Assembly: GCF_016906305.1 (NCBI RefSeq) | Contig: NZ_JADDOL010000025.1 | Coordinates: forward strand, 1-38,695 | Source of the DNA: Alloalcanivorax marinus | Lineage (GTDB): Bacteria > Pseudomonadota > Gammaproteobacteria > Pseudomonadales > Alcanivoracaceae | DNA: 38,695 nt | Direction of reading: 5' to 3' | Shown: one piece after another, positions 7,706 through 16,072 of the stretch | Position numbering within the stretch: the first letter of the stretch is position 1 | How the letters are laid out: each line of letters opens with the position of its first letter | Program-made: the position numbers and the translations under genes | The notes under the pieces: generated by a model | What the model was told of the DNA's origin: nothing | What the model saw: only the letters and a program-made list of their open reading frames with translations | Databases searched by the model: none

Positions 7706-7756
7706 TGGGGTCGCGAGCTGGAGTGCCAGCCCAGTCGAATCTCGTTTCCCGCTCCA
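7706..7756 (+). pseudogene. Partial duplicate of the tRNA-Gly 3' half
   Basis: Bases 7706-7717 repeat tRNA-Gly TGGGGTCGCGAG exactly. Bases 7735-7756 repeat its 3' end, TCGAATCTCGTTTCCCGCTC plus CA. Between them a 17-base insert containing CTGG-AGTG-CCAG replaces part of the T-arm. No 5' half or anticodon is present, so it cannot be a functional tRNA. Just before it is a perfect palindrome ATCCGGA-G-TCCGGAT (7692-7706). It could be the scar of a recombination or integration event at the tRNA gene, or a misaligned tandem duplication. Confidence 0.8.
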
Positions 7757-7767
7757 AGATTCAAAAG

Positions 7768-7793
7768 AACCTCGGTTCATACCGGGGTTTTTT
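7768..7793 (+). terminator. Rho-independent terminator between tRNA-Gly and tRNA-Cys
   Basis: The 8-bp stem AACCTCGG/CCGGGGTT (one G-T wobble) with loop TTCATA is followed by a run of T residues. Its position would end or attenuate transcripts after the tRNA-Gly remnant, although two further tRNAs follow on the same strand. Confidence 0.6.
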
Positions 7794-7808
7794 ATTCCCC
7801 AGGTTAAC

Positions 7809-7882
7809 GGCGCGGTGGCAGAGTGGTTATGCAGCGGACTGCAACTCCGTGTACGCCGGTTCGATTCCGACCCGCGCCTCCA
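7809..7882 (+). tRNA. tRNA-Cys(GCA)
   Basis: This 74-nt tRNA has acceptor arms GGCGCGG and CCGCGCC, anticodon GCA at 7841-7843, the GGTTCGATTCC T-arm and encoded CCA. Confidence 0.96.
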
Positions 7883-7928
7883 TTTCCGCTTCACCGGGCC
7901 GCGTTACGCAGGTAGCCTTTCCTGTTAC

Positions 7929-8015
7929 GCGGGTATGGTGAAACTGGTAGACACAAGAGACTTAAAATCTCTCGGCTTCACGGCCGTGCCGGTTCGAGTC
8001 CGGCTACCCGCACCA
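7929..8015 (+). tRNA. tRNA-Leu(TAA)
   Basis: This 87-nt class II tRNA has acceptor arms GCGGGTA and TACCCGC, anticodon TAA at 7963-7965 within loop CTTAAAA, a long variable arm (CGGCTTCACGGCCG), T-arm GGTTCGAGTCC and encoded CCA. Confidence 0.96.
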
Positions 8016-8089
8016 TCTTTCTTCCAGCCATCGCAACCGCCCCCGCCCTCGGGAACAGCGGTCCGTGGTGGTGACGCAGGCGGGGCAGC

Positions 8090-8722
8090 ATGAAAGAAGA
8101 AAAACTGGCCGAGGCGGTGGTCGGCAAGGTCCAGGACCCGGCACTGAAGGAGGCGCGCCTGGAGCAGATCTGCGACGCGGCGCTGGACCTGTTTCTGGAA
8201 AAGGGCTTCGCGTCCACCACCATCCGCGACATCTGCGCCCGCTCGGGCGTCAACCAGGCCAGCATTTACGACTACATCGCCAACAAGAACGACATCCTCC
8301 GTCGTTTGCTCAATCGTCTCTGGTTCGAACACGACGTGCCGTCCCTGGCGGAACGGTTGAGCCGGCAGGGCGATCGGGCCCTCACCGACATCATCGCCGA
8401 GTACCTGAAGGAAACCTGGAGCCACAAACGGCAGGGCACGCTGCTGGTGTACCGTTCGGTGCCATACCTGCAAGCGGACGACCGGCGCGCCATGCGCGCC
8501 CGGGATGAAGCGGTGATCGCCGCGCTGGCGGCGCGGCTGAGGGAGCGCGCCGGCCTGCCGGAGCAGGATCGGCGCGCCGAGGTGATGGCCAACCTGATTA
8601 TCTTTATCTCCGCCTTCGCGCCCATGCGCGACTGGCTGGGGCGCGATATCGACGACGATCTGATGCTGCGCACCGTGGCGGCCGGGGTGGCCGCCATGAT
8701 CGAGGAGCTGGCACGCGGCTGA
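8090..8722 (+). CDS. TetR/AcrR-family transcriptional regulator
   Basis: This 210-aa regulator has a classic N-terminal TetR DNA-binding domain: ICDAALDLFLEKGFASTTIRDIC (about residues 27-49), then SGVNQASIYDYIANKNDILRRLL. A larger helical ligand-binding domain follows. It begins 74 bp after tRNA-Leu and converges on the TRAP transporter operon with a 33-bp gap. Because it is the only regulator beside the transporter and acyl-CoA genes, it is the leading candidate to bind the twin palindromes at 11975-11988 and 12146-12159, with an acyl-CoA or free acid as possible ligand. That link is inferred. No copy of the palindrome is visible upstream of its own gene. Confidence 0.92.
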   Translation: MKEEKLAEAVVGKVQDPALKEARLEQICDAALDLFLEKGFASTTIRDICARSGVNQASIYDYIANKNDILRRLLNRLWFEHDVPSLAERLSRQGDRALTDIIAEYLKETWSHKRQGTLLVYRSVPYLQADDRRAMRARDEAVIAALAARLRERAGLPEQDRRAEVMANLIIFISAFAPMRDWLGRDIDDDLMLRTVAAGVAAMIEELARG

Positions 8723-8755
8723 ACGCCGCGCGCCTTACCGGCAAGGCCGGTTCGC

Positions 8756-10687
8756 TCAGGTCGTCTGCACCGCCGGGTCCCGGCGGTTGTCCCACCACAC
8801 CAGCGCGGCGAACAGCAGCGACAGCACGCCGCCGATCACGGTGCTCATCAACGACGGGAAGCTGAAGATGAAGCCGGCCACCACCAGGCCCGGCCGCCAC
8901 CAGCGCCGTACCCGCCCCGCGCCCAGCAACCAGCCTTCCAGGCCACCGGAGATCAGCACGATACCGGCGACGATGGACGGCAGGATATACACCAGCGGCG
9001 TCAGGTCCCCCTGCAGCACCAGCGCCGGCTGGAACAGGAAGAACAGCGGCACGAAGTAGATCACCACGCCCAGCCGCATGGCCGTGAAGCAGGTGCGCAT
9101 GGGGCTGCTGCCGGCGATGGTGCCGGCCAGGAAGGCGGCGGTGCCCACCGGTGGCGTGATCACCGACAGCATGGCGTAGTACACGATGAAGAAGTGCACC
9201 GCCACGGTGTTCAGTCCGCCCACCTCGATGATCGCCGGCGCCAGGGTCACCGCCAGGAAGATGTAGGCGACGATGGCCAGCCCCGCCATGCCCATGATGA
9301 AGCAGGCCAGCACCCCGAAAAACAGGATCAGATACAGGTTCTCGCCGCCCAGGGCGATCAGCCCGGAGGTCACCGAGCCGGTCACCCCGGTGATGGTGAG
9401 GGCGCTGACCACGAACGCCACCGGCAGGATGATGGCGGCGGTCTGGGTGACCAGAAAGCCGATCTGGCGCAGCGCCTCGAACAGCTTCACCGGCGTCAGG
9501 CGGGTGTCCTTCTGCAGGTAGGAGAGCGCCACGATCAGCGCCGCCGCGTACCAGGGCGCGTAGTATTCCCAGCGCATGTACAGCAACCCCCAAACCAGGA
9601 ACGACAGCACCAGCAGGAACGGCCAGCCGCGCTTGAGCACGCCTTTCATGGGGGGCAGCTCGTCCTTCTCCAGGCCCTTGATGCCGGACTTGGCGGCGTA
9701 GGCGTCCACCTGCAGCAGCAGGCCGAAGTAGAACAGCAGCGAGGGGATCACCGCCGCCAACAGCACGGTGGCGTAGCCCACGCCGATGGTGATCGCCATG
9801 ACGAAGGCGATGGCCCCCATCACCGGCGGCATCACCACGCCGCCGGTGGAGGCGCAGGCCTCGATGGCGCCGGCGTAGTGGGGCGGATAGCCGGACTTCT
9901 TCATGGCCGGAATGGTGATCGAACCGGTGCCGGCGATGTTGGAGAAGATCGACCCGGACAGGCTGCCGAAGAAACCACTGGCCACGATCGCCACCTTGGC
10001 GGGCCCGCCCCGGTGACGGCCGAAGCCGGCATTGGCCAGGTCGATGAAGAACTGGCCGGCGCCGGTGGCGATCAGGACCCCGGCGAACACCAGGAAGCCG
10101 AGGATGATCTCCGCCACGATCTTGGTGGTGATGCCCATCATCCCTTCCGCCCGGAAAATATGGGCGTCGATCATGCGATCAAAATCGTAGGGAATGCCCA
10201 TCAACAGGCCCGGGAAGCGGTCCGCCACCAGCGGGTAGCTGCCCAGCAGGGCCACCACCAGCAGGAACGGCAGCCCGCCACTGCGCCGGGCCAGCTCCAT
10301 CATCAGCAGCCAGATCACCACCGCGGTGGGCACATGGCCCCAGCCGCTCTGCACCATGTCCCAGGCGTGCAGGGAGTAGTAGAAGCTGATGCCCATGGCC
10401 ACCACCGCCGCCGCCAGATCGTAGAACGGGATGCGATGCTGGCCCTTGTAGGCGGGCAGGGCGATAAAGGCGGCGGCCACGAACAGGCCGATGAAGATCC
10501 AGTAGTACTGGCCCTCCAGCAGCCGCTGGCCGTCCCAGTTGAGCCCGAATACATAGGCCAGGCCGGTGAGCAGGCCCGCCGTGCAGAGCACCACGAACAG
10601 GATGCTCTGCCAGGAGAACAGGGCTCCCAGGCGGCTGATCTCCGGCTGCGGCGCCGGGTCCTCGACGGTGGAAACGGAAGTGTTCAT
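8756..10687 (-). CDS. TRAP transporter fused permease (DctQM type)
   Basis: This 643-aa polytopic inner-membrane protein fuses the small 4-helix and large 12-helix TRAP subunits, as TAXI-type TRAP systems do. Recognisable stretches are GFFGSLSGSIFSNIAGTGSI, PPHYAGAIEACASTGGVVMP and PPVGTAAFLAGTIAGSSPMR. Such systems import organic acids using a sodium or proton gradient. The ATG at 10687 is chosen because GGAG precedes it and the frame upstream lies inside the binding-protein gene. The gene follows the TAXI binding protein by 22 bp and must form an operon with it. The linked CoA ligase and dehydrogenase suggest a monocarboxylic or acyl substrate. Confidence 0.93.
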   Translation of the reverse strand: MNTSVSTVEDPAPQPEISRLGALFSWQSILFVVLCTAGLLTGLAYVFGLNWDGQRLLEGQYYWIFIGLFVAAAFIALPAYKGQHRIPFYDLAAAVVAMGISFYYSLHAWDMVQSGWGHVPTAVVIWLLMMELARRSGGLPFLLVVALLGSYPLVADRFPGLLMGIPYDFDRMIDAHIFRAEGMMGITTKIVAEIILGFLVFAGVLIATGAGQFFIDLANAGFGRHRGGPAKVAIVASGFFGSLSGSIFSNIAGTGSITIPAMKKSGYPPHYAGAIEACASTGGVVMPPVMGAIAFVMAITIGVGYATVLLAAVIPSLLFYFGLLLQVDAYAAKSGIKGLEKDELPPMKGVLKRGWPFLLVLSFLVWGLLYMRWEYYAPWYAAALIVALSYLQKDTRLTPVKLFEALRQIGFLVTQTAAIILPVAFVVSALTITGVTGSVTSGLIALGGENLYLILFFGVLACFIMGMAGLAIVAYIFLAVTLAPAIIEVGGLNTVAVHFFIVYYAMLSVITPPVGTAAFLAGTIAGSSPMRTCFTAMRLGVVIYFVPLFFLFQPALVLQGDLTPLVYILPSIVAGIVLISGGLEGWLLGAGRVRRWWRPGLVVAGFIFSFPSLMSTVIGGVLSLLFAALVWWDNRRDPAVQTT

Positions 10688-10709
10688 AAGCGTCGCTCCG
10701 GAGGCGCGG

Positions 10710-11906
10710 TCAGATCCTGGAGCGGAAGCCGTCCAGACCCTCGGTGTGCTTGTTCTGGATCTCCAGGAACGCCGGGTTCTGGAAGTCCACCTTGACGCCG
10801 GCCTGGCGGGCTTCTTCCACGGCGGCGCGGCGGGCGGCGATCCAGCGGTCCATCTTCTCGATGGCCTGCTGGTTGTTTTGCTCGTCCTGCTCGCTCCATT
10901 CACCGATTTCGCGCAGGTACTTCACGGTGCCCTCGTGTACCGGCAGCGGCGTGCGGTCCAGGTAGGCGCGGAACTGTTCCAGGGACATGCGCGCGGCCAG
11001 CGGGTGCTTGCTTTTGTATTGGTCGTAGGACTGGTGCATCCACTTGGACAGGTTGTAGATCAGCGCGTCGTCGGCGCCGGCGGGCACGGTATAGAGGAAG
11101 TTGGAGGTGGCGCCCTGTACGCCGCGGGCGGAGTCCACGCCCTGGTCGATGGTGGTCGGCACCAGCATCGGACGGTACTCCAGATAGCGCTGCCAGCCTT
11201 CGGTGTTGCTCTGATCCATGGGCAGCCAGCGGATACCGCCGGGGGCGCCTTCCATCTCCGACACCACCGCGCTGATGGTGGCGCAATAGGCCACGTCGGC
11301 CTTGCCTTCCACCACCGAGCGGCAGTTTTCGGCGTAGCTGCTGGCGGGCACGAAATCGAACCGCTCACCGGCCTGGTCCTCGCTCATGCCGAGGAAGGCG
11401 GGCAGGGCCTTGGTGACGGCCACCGTCATCGGCGGCGAGAACATGCCCTGGGCCACCCGGTGCTTGCCCGCCTTGAGATCGTCCAGGGATTGCAGGTCGG
11501 AATCGCCGGACACCACGTAGCCCCAGGGCGAGTCGTTATGGTGCCAGACGATGCGCTGGGGCGCCGGCACGGTGTTGATGTAACCGCCCACGCCTTCCAC
11601 CTGGAAGCGCATCTCGGCGGCGGTCACCGAACTGATGGCGATGTCCTTGCGGTCGGTGAGGCGGCGGTAGCGCATGGTCTCGCTGTCCTCGGGCACGATA
11701 CGCACCACGGTGCCCACGTCCTTCTGCAGAATCGGCGCCCAGGCGTTGGTGGAAATGAAACTGCCGGAGGCGGTGCCCGGGGTGCCGATCACCAGCAGCC
11801 GGGGCCATTCGAAGGCATCGTCCTTGGCCAGGACGGGCGCCGAGAGCAGCAGAGCGCCGCCACACAGGGCGCTGCCAAGCATCTGTTTCAAGGTGATTGT
11901 TGTCAT
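10710..11906 (-). CDS. TAXI-family TRAP transporter solute-binding protein
   Basis: This 398-aa periplasmic binding protein has a signal peptide at residues 1-27: a Lys near the start, then a hydrophobic stretch ending SAPVLAKDD. The mature protein begins with the TAXI-like pattern LLVIGTPGTASGSF and continues with the open-form lobe motifs IVPEDSETMRYRRL and DIAISSVTAAEM. It would capture the ligand for the fused permease encoded 22 bp downstream. AAAGGAG lies just before ATG at 11906. The promoter region lies at 11987-12015 with a palindromic operator-like site next to the -10. Confidence 0.93.
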   Translation of the reverse strand: MTTITLKQMLGSALCGGALLLSAPVLAKDDAFEWPRLLVIGTPGTASGSFISTNAWAPILQKDVGTVVRIVPEDSETMRYRRLTDRKDIAISSVTAAEMRFQVEGVGGYINTVPAPQRIVWHHNDSPWGYVVSGDSDLQSLDDLKAGKHRVAQGMFSPPMTVAVTKALPAFLGMSEDQAGERFDFVPASSYAENCRSVVEGKADVAYCATISAVVSEMEGAPGGIRWLPMDQSNTEGWQRYLEYRPMLVPTTIDQGVDSARGVQGATSNFLYTVPAGADDALIYNLSKWMHQSYDQYKSKHPLAARMSLEQFRAYLDRTPLPVHEGTVKYLREIGEWSEQDEQNNQQAIEKMDRWIAARRAAVEEARQAGVKVDFQNPAFLEIQNKHTEGLDGFRSRI

Positions 11907-11974
11907 CGAATGCTCCTTTGTTCTTGTGGTTTTAAAGGCGGTTACTGCATGAAAAACAAAACAGTCTTTCGTTA

Positions 11975-11988
11975 CTGACGTTTGTCAG
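11975..11988. promoter_or_regulatory. Operator-like palindrome, TAXI side
   Basis: CTGACGTTTGTCAG fits CTGACNNNTGTCAG. On the minus strand it directly follows a predicted -10 TAGCCT (11987-11992), which is 17 bp from the -35-like TTGCGG (12010-12015). A repressor bound here would cover the transcription start of the transporter operon. Confidence 0.65.
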
Positions 11989-12015
11989 GCTAAAGCCGCG
12001 TTTCGATGGCCGCAA
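11987..12015 (-). promoter_or_regulatory. Predicted promoter of the TRAP operon
   Basis: On the minus strand TTGCGG (12010-12015) and TAGCCT (11987-11992) are separated by 17 bp. Both hexamers are imperfect. The placement mirrors the promoter and operator of the opposite operon. Confidence 0.4.
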
Positions 12016-12111
12016 CCACTAAAATCGTTTTCTTGAATCAAACAAGTTGGTTGTTATTTTAAGGGGGTGGAGGCGTAATGAGGGCGCGGGAGACCGTTGA
12101 CGGTGGTGAAC

Positions 12112-12140
12112 TTGACACCCCGGAGCGGGCCGCTTAGCTT
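12112..12140 (+). promoter_or_regulatory. Predicted promoter of the acyl-CoA operon
   Basis: A perfect -35 TTGACA (12112-12117) is followed after 17 bp by TAGCTT (12135-12140). A 14-bp palindrome begins 5 bases after the -10, at the expected transcription start. Confidence 0.55.
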
Positions 12141-12145
12141 ACTTC

Positions 12146-12159
12146 CTGACAACTGTCAG
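12146..12159. promoter_or_regulatory. Operator-like palindrome, acyl-CoA side
   Basis: CTGACAACTGTCAG has 6-base inverted arms and matches the palindrome at 11975-11988 in 11 of 14 positions, with the same spacing. It sits at the predicted start of the CoA ligase transcript, a repressor-type position. Confidence 0.65.
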
Positions 12160-12242
12160 TCGCGCCGCGCCCGGCGGCTACCGGGGCTTTTGACCGGTCG
12201 ATCAAGAACAACAACCGAGAGCACGGTCGGGAGAACAACACT

Positions 12243-14000
12243 ATGGGCCAAGGCCAACAGGACCGCGCCCCGGCGGCGCCGGGCACCGGCGCGCCGATGA
12301 GCTTCGAACAGGCCGCCGCGCATCTGGTCGGCACGGACCCCCGTTTCGCGCTGACCGAGGCCACCGTGCGTGGCCAGCGCTATACCGTGTTTCGTAACAC
12401 ACCGTTTCATTTACGCGATCTGCTGCGCCACGGCGCCCCCGTCTTCGCCGGCCGCGACGTGCTGGTGTACCAGCAGGAGCGCTGGGACCACGAGGCGGTG
12501 TGCGCCGACGTCCGCGCCCTGGCGGCGGCCATGGCGACGGAGCTGGGTGTGCGCCAGGGCGACCGTGTGGCGCTGGCCATGCGCAATTACCCCGAGCTGC
12601 CGATCCTGATTCTGGCGGTGGCCGCCCTGGGCGCCGTGGCGGTGCCGATGAACGCCTGGTGGGGCGAGCAGGAACTGGCGTTCGCCATGGCCGATTGCGG
12701 GGCACGGGTGTTGTTCGCTGACCAGCCCCGTTTCCGGCTCGGGGAGACCTTCGCCGAACGCCTGGGCGTGACCCTGGTGGCGGTGCGCGACGTGCCCCCC
12801 GGACACGCCGGCCATGATTACCGGGACCTGCGCGCCGCCGGCGACGGGGCGGGCTGGCCGGAGACCGCCATCGACACCGACGACGACGCGGTGGTGCTGT
12901 ATTCCTCCGGCTCCACCGGTCGCCCCAAGGGCGTGCAGCTGACCCACCGGGGCATGATCTCGGCGGTCTACTCCCAGGTGATGGTGCAGGCCATGGGTCC
13001 GCTGATGAATCCGGACGCGCCGCCGCCGGCGCGGCCGCCGGCCTCGCTGATCGTCACGCCGCTGTTCCATGTCACCGCGCTCAACGCCAGCTTTCTGCAG
13101 GGCATGGTCAACGGCGCCACCATGACGCTGATGTACAAATGGGACGCGGACGAGGCGGTACGCCTGATCGAGCGCGAGCAGGTGACCCGTTTCGTGGGCG
13201 TGCCGACCCAGTCCGCCGAGCTGCTGGCGGCGGCGCGGCGGGCCGGCGCCGCCCTGGAGAGCCTGAACTACATCGGCGCCGGCGGCGCCAAACGCCCGGC
13301 GGCCCAGGTCGGCCAGCTGGCGGAGGCCTTTCCCGCCGCCAAGGTGGGCACCGGCTGGGGCATGACCGAGACCAACGCCCTGGGCATCGTGCTGGCCGGG
13401 CCGGACTACGTGGCCCATCCCGACGCCGCCGGCCGGCTCAATCCGCCGCTGCAGGAAATGCGCCTGCTGGACGAGCAGGGCCGGCCGGTGCCGCCGGGGC
13501 AGGTGGGCGAACTGGCGGTGCGCAGCGCCGCCAATATGCGCGGCTATCTGAACCAGCCCGAGGCCACCGCCGACACGCTGCGCGACGGCTGGCTGCTCAC
13601 CGGCGACCTGGCGCGGGTGGACGACGATGGCCTGGTCTATATCGTCGACCGCCGCAAAAGCATCATTCTGCGCGGCGGCGAGAACGTCTCTTGCCTGGAG
13701 GTGGAAGGCGCGCTGCATCACCATCCGGCGGTGGCCGAGGCCGGCGTGTTCCCGGTGCCCGACGAACGCCTGGGCGAGGCGGTGGGCGCCGCCGTCTGGC
13801 CCCGGGCCGGCGCCACCGTCGACCCGGCGGAGCTGGCCGCCTTTCTGCGCGGCCATCTGGCGCGCTTCAAGATTCCCGATCACATCTGGGTGCTGACGCG
13901 GCCGCTGCCGCGCGGTGCCACCGACAAAATCGACCGGCGGGCCCTGCGCGCCGCCTGTCTCGACGACGGCCCGCGGGCCGTATTGCACGCAAAGGAGTAG
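12243..14000 (+). CDS. Acyl-CoA synthetase (AMP-forming)
   Basis: This 585-aa class I adenylate-forming enzyme activates a carboxylic acid with ATP and CoA. Visible signatures are the P-loop YSSGSTGRPKGVQLTH (A3), the A5-like GTGWGMTETNALG, DGWLLTGDLARVDDDGLVYI (A7) followed by VDRRKSIILRGGENV (A8), and the catalytic lysine near the C-terminus (PRGATDKIDRRAL). The N-terminal half is typical of fatty or aryl acid ligases; the exact substrate cannot be read. ATG at 12243 lies 9 bases after GGGAG. It starts the catabolic operon with the dehydrogenase and SDR, divergent from the TRAP transporter. Confidence 0.93.
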   Translation: MGQGQQDRAPAAPGTGAPMSFEQAAAHLVGTDPRFALTEATVRGQRYTVFRNTPFHLRDLLRHGAPVFAGRDVLVYQQERWDHEAVCADVRALAAAMATELGVRQGDRVALAMRNYPELPILILAVAALGAVAVPMNAWWGEQELAFAMADCGARVLFADQPRFRLGETFAERLGVTLVAVRDVPPGHAGHDYRDLRAAGDGAGWPETAIDTDDDAVVLYSSGSTGRPKGVQLTHRGMISAVYSQVMVQAMGPLMNPDAPPPARPPASLIVTPLFHVTALNASFLQGMVNGATMTLMYKWDADEAVRLIEREQVTRFVGVPTQSAELLAAARRAGAALESLNYIGAGGAKRPAAQVGQLAEAFPAAKVGTGWGMTETNALGIVLAGPDYVAHPDAAGRLNPPLQEMRLLDEQGRPVPPGQVGELAVRSAANMRGYLNQPEATADTLRDGWLLTGDLARVDDDGLVYIVDRRKSIILRGGENVSCLEVEGALHHHPAVAEAGVFPVPDERLGEAVGAAVWPRAGATVDPAELAAFLRGHLARFKIPDHIWVLTRPLPRGATDKIDRRALRAACLDDGPRAVLHAKE

Positions 14001-14004
14001 AACG

Positions 14005-15264
14005 TTGAAAGCACTGGATAACGATACCGCGATGAACAACCTGGCCATGTCCGAGGACGCCCGGCCGCTGCTCGACGCGGTGATCAAGCACATCCGCGAC
14101 AACGTGGACCCGATCACCGAGGAGTTCCACCGCCTGGGCGAGGGCCGCGCGGAACGCTTCAGCTACGCCCCCGGCCAGCTGGAACTGCTGGAAGAGGCCA
14201 AGAACAAAGCCAAGGCCAACGGCCTCTGGAATTTCTTTCTGCCCAACGCGGAAACCGGCGAGGGCCTGTCCAACCTGGACTACGCCTACATCGCCTTCGA
14301 GCTGGGCAAGAACCCGCTGGCCTCCCAGACCCTCAACTGTTCCGCCCCGGACACCGGCAACATGGAAGTGCTGGAACGGGTGGGCACGCCGGAACAAAAA
14401 GAGAAATGGCTCAAGCCGCTGCTCAACGGTGAGATCCGTTCCTGCTTCGGCATGACCGAACCGAAGGTGGCGTCGTCCGACGCCCGCAACATCGAGACCA
14501 GCGCGGTGCTGGACGGCGACGACTGGGTAATCAACGGCGAGAAGTACTACATCAGCGGCGCCGGCGATCCGCGCTGCAAGATCATGATCTGCATGGTCAA
14601 GACCAGCCCGGACGCGGAGCCGTTCCGGCAGCAGTCGCAGATTCTGGTGCCCATGGACACCCCCGGGGTGAACGTGCTCGGGCCGATGCGGGTGTTCGGC
14701 CACGACCACGCGCCCCACGGCCACATGCACATCAAGCTGGATAACGTGCGGGTGCCCAAGGAAAACATTCTGTGGGGCGAAGGCCGCGGCTTCGAGATTT
14801 CCCAGCTGCGTCTCGGCCCGGGCCGGATTCACCACTGCATGCGTTCCATCGGCGCCGCCGAAAAAGCCCTGGACCTGGTGCTCGAGCGCGGCATGGAGCG
14901 CGAGGCGTTCGGCAAGCGCATCCTCGACCTGGGCAAGAACATGGAAGTGGTGGGGCGCGCCCGCATCGAGATCGAAGCGATGCGCATGATGGTGCTGAAA
15001 GCGGCCCGCGCCATGGATGTGCTGGGCAACAAGGAAGCCCGTATCTGGGTGTCCATGGCCAAGGCCATGGTGCCGGAGAAGGTCTGCCAGATTATCGATC
15101 AGGCGATCCAGATCCACGGCGCCACCGGTGTCAGCCAATGGTCGCCGCTGTCCGAGATGTACATGCAACAGCGCACCCTGCGTCTCGCCGACGGCCCGGA
15201 CGAGGTGCACTACAACGTGGTGGCCCGCAACGAAGTGAACCGCTACCGGCAAACCGCCGACTGA
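14005..15264 (+). CDS. Acyl-CoA dehydrogenase
   Basis: This 419-aa FAD-dependent dehydrogenase introduces the alpha-beta double bond into an acyl-CoA. Typical stretches are CFGMTEPKVASSDARN (flavin and substrate contact region), GDDWVINGEKYYISGAG, GRIHHCMRSIGAAEKALDL, REAFGKRILDLGKNM and the C-terminal QIHGATGVSQWSPLSEMYMQ. It resembles the ACAD10/11-like branch rather than classical short-chain enzymes, so I do not name a chain length. TTG at 14005 is preferred as start: AAAGGAG lies at 13991-13997. ATG at 14032 is the alternative. It begins 4 bp after the CoA ligase stop. Confidence 0.93.
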   Translation: MKALDNDTAMNNLAMSEDARPLLDAVIKHIRDNVDPITEEFHRLGEGRAERFSYAPGQLELLEEAKNKAKANGLWNFFLPNAETGEGLSNLDYAYIAFELGKNPLASQTLNCSAPDTGNMEVLERVGTPEQKEKWLKPLLNGEIRSCFGMTEPKVASSDARNIETSAVLDGDDWVINGEKYYISGAGDPRCKIMICMVKTSPDAEPFRQQSQILVPMDTPGVNVLGPMRVFGHDHAPHGHMHIKLDNVRVPKENILWGEGRGFEISQLRLGPGRIHHCMRSIGAAEKALDLVLERGMEREAFGKRILDLGKNMEVVGRARIEIEAMRMMVLKAARAMDVLGNKEARIWVSMAKAMVPEKVCQIIDQAIQIHGATGVSQWSPLSEMYMQQRTLRLADGPDEVHYNVVARNEVNRYRQTAD

Positions 15265-15283
15265 CGGCGGCAGGGAGGTCTGC

Positions 15284-16072
15284 ATGGACATCAAGGATCG
15301 CATCGTCGTGATCACCGGCGCCGCCGGCGGCATCGGCCGGGCGCTGGCGGTGGCCTGCGCGGACGCCGGCGCCCGCGCCGTGGTGTGCGCCGACCTGGAC
15401 GGTGACGGCGCCGCCGCCACCGCCGACCAGGTCAGCGCCGCCGGCGCCCGGGGCATCGGGCGCGCCGTCAACGTGGCCCGCGAGGACGAGCTGCGCGCGC
15501 TGATCGACGACACCGAGGACCAGGTCGGTCCCATCGACCTGTTCTGCTCCAACGCCGGCATTTCCATTGCCGGTGGCCCGGAAGTGGACAACGAGGGCTG
15601 GCAGCGGATCTGGGACATCAACGTGATGGCCCACGTGTTCGCCGCCCGCCATCTGGCGCCGCGCATGATCGCCCGGGGTGGCGGCTACTTCCTCAACACC
15701 GCCTCGGCGGCGGGGCTGCTTTCGCAGGTGGGCTCGGCGCCCTACGCGGTGACCAAGCACGCCGCCGTGGGCCTGGCCGAATGGCTGGCGCTGACCTACG
15801 GCGACGACGGCATCAAGGTCTCGGTGCTGTGCCCCCAGGCGGTGCGCACCAACATGACCAAGGGCAAGGAAGACCACGTGGCCAGCGTGGACGGCATGAT
15901 GGAACCGGAACCGGTGGCGCTGGCCTGCCTGGAAGCCATCAGGCAGGAAACCTTCCTGGTGTTGCCCCATAAGGAAGTGCTGCAGTACATGCGCAACAAG
16001 ACCGACAACTACGACCGCTGGATCGGCGGCATGCGCAAGCTTAACCGGCGTTTCAATCCCAAGGCGGATTGA
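15284..16072 (+). CDS. Short-chain dehydrogenase/reductase
   Basis: This 262-aa classical SDR has the Rossmann TGAAGGIGRA motif (residues 12-21), the structural NAG motif, a serine in LNTASAAGLLSQVGSAPYA and the catalytic YxxxK (YAVTK). Asp in VVCADLDGDG after beta-2 suggests NAD preference. The likely role is oxidation of a hydroxyacyl or alcohol intermediate in the pathway begun by the CoA ligase and dehydrogenase. It lies 19 bp after the dehydrogenase with AGGGAGG upstream and ends the operon just before a REP hairpin. Confidence 0.92.
   Translation: MDIKDRIVVITGAAGGIGRALAVACADAGARAVVCADLDGDGAAATADQVSAAGARGIGRAVNVAREDELRALIDDTEDQVGPIDLFCSNAGISIAGGPEVDNEGWQRIWDINVMAHVFAARHLAPRMIARGGGYFLNTASAAGLLSQVGSAPYAVTKHAAVGLAEWLALTYGDDGIKVSVLCPQAVRTNMTKGKEDHVASVDGMMEPEPVALACLEAIRQETFLVLPHKEVLQYMRNKTDNYDRWIGGMRKLNRRFNPKAD

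Larger units (their letters stand above)
11907..12242. other. Divergent control region of the transporter and acyl-CoA operons
   Basis: This 336-bp AT-richer spacer has no gene. It holds back-to-back predicted promoters and two matching 14-bp palindromes. It also serves as the 5' leader for both operons: about 70 bases for the TAXI gene and about 95 for the CoA ligase gene. Confidence 0.75.

Noticed and set aside
10688-10903. 72-residue extension of the TRAP permease
   Set aside because: It lies inside the TAXI gene in another frame, is Arg/Ser/Pro-rich, and a good ribosome site precedes the ATG at 10687.
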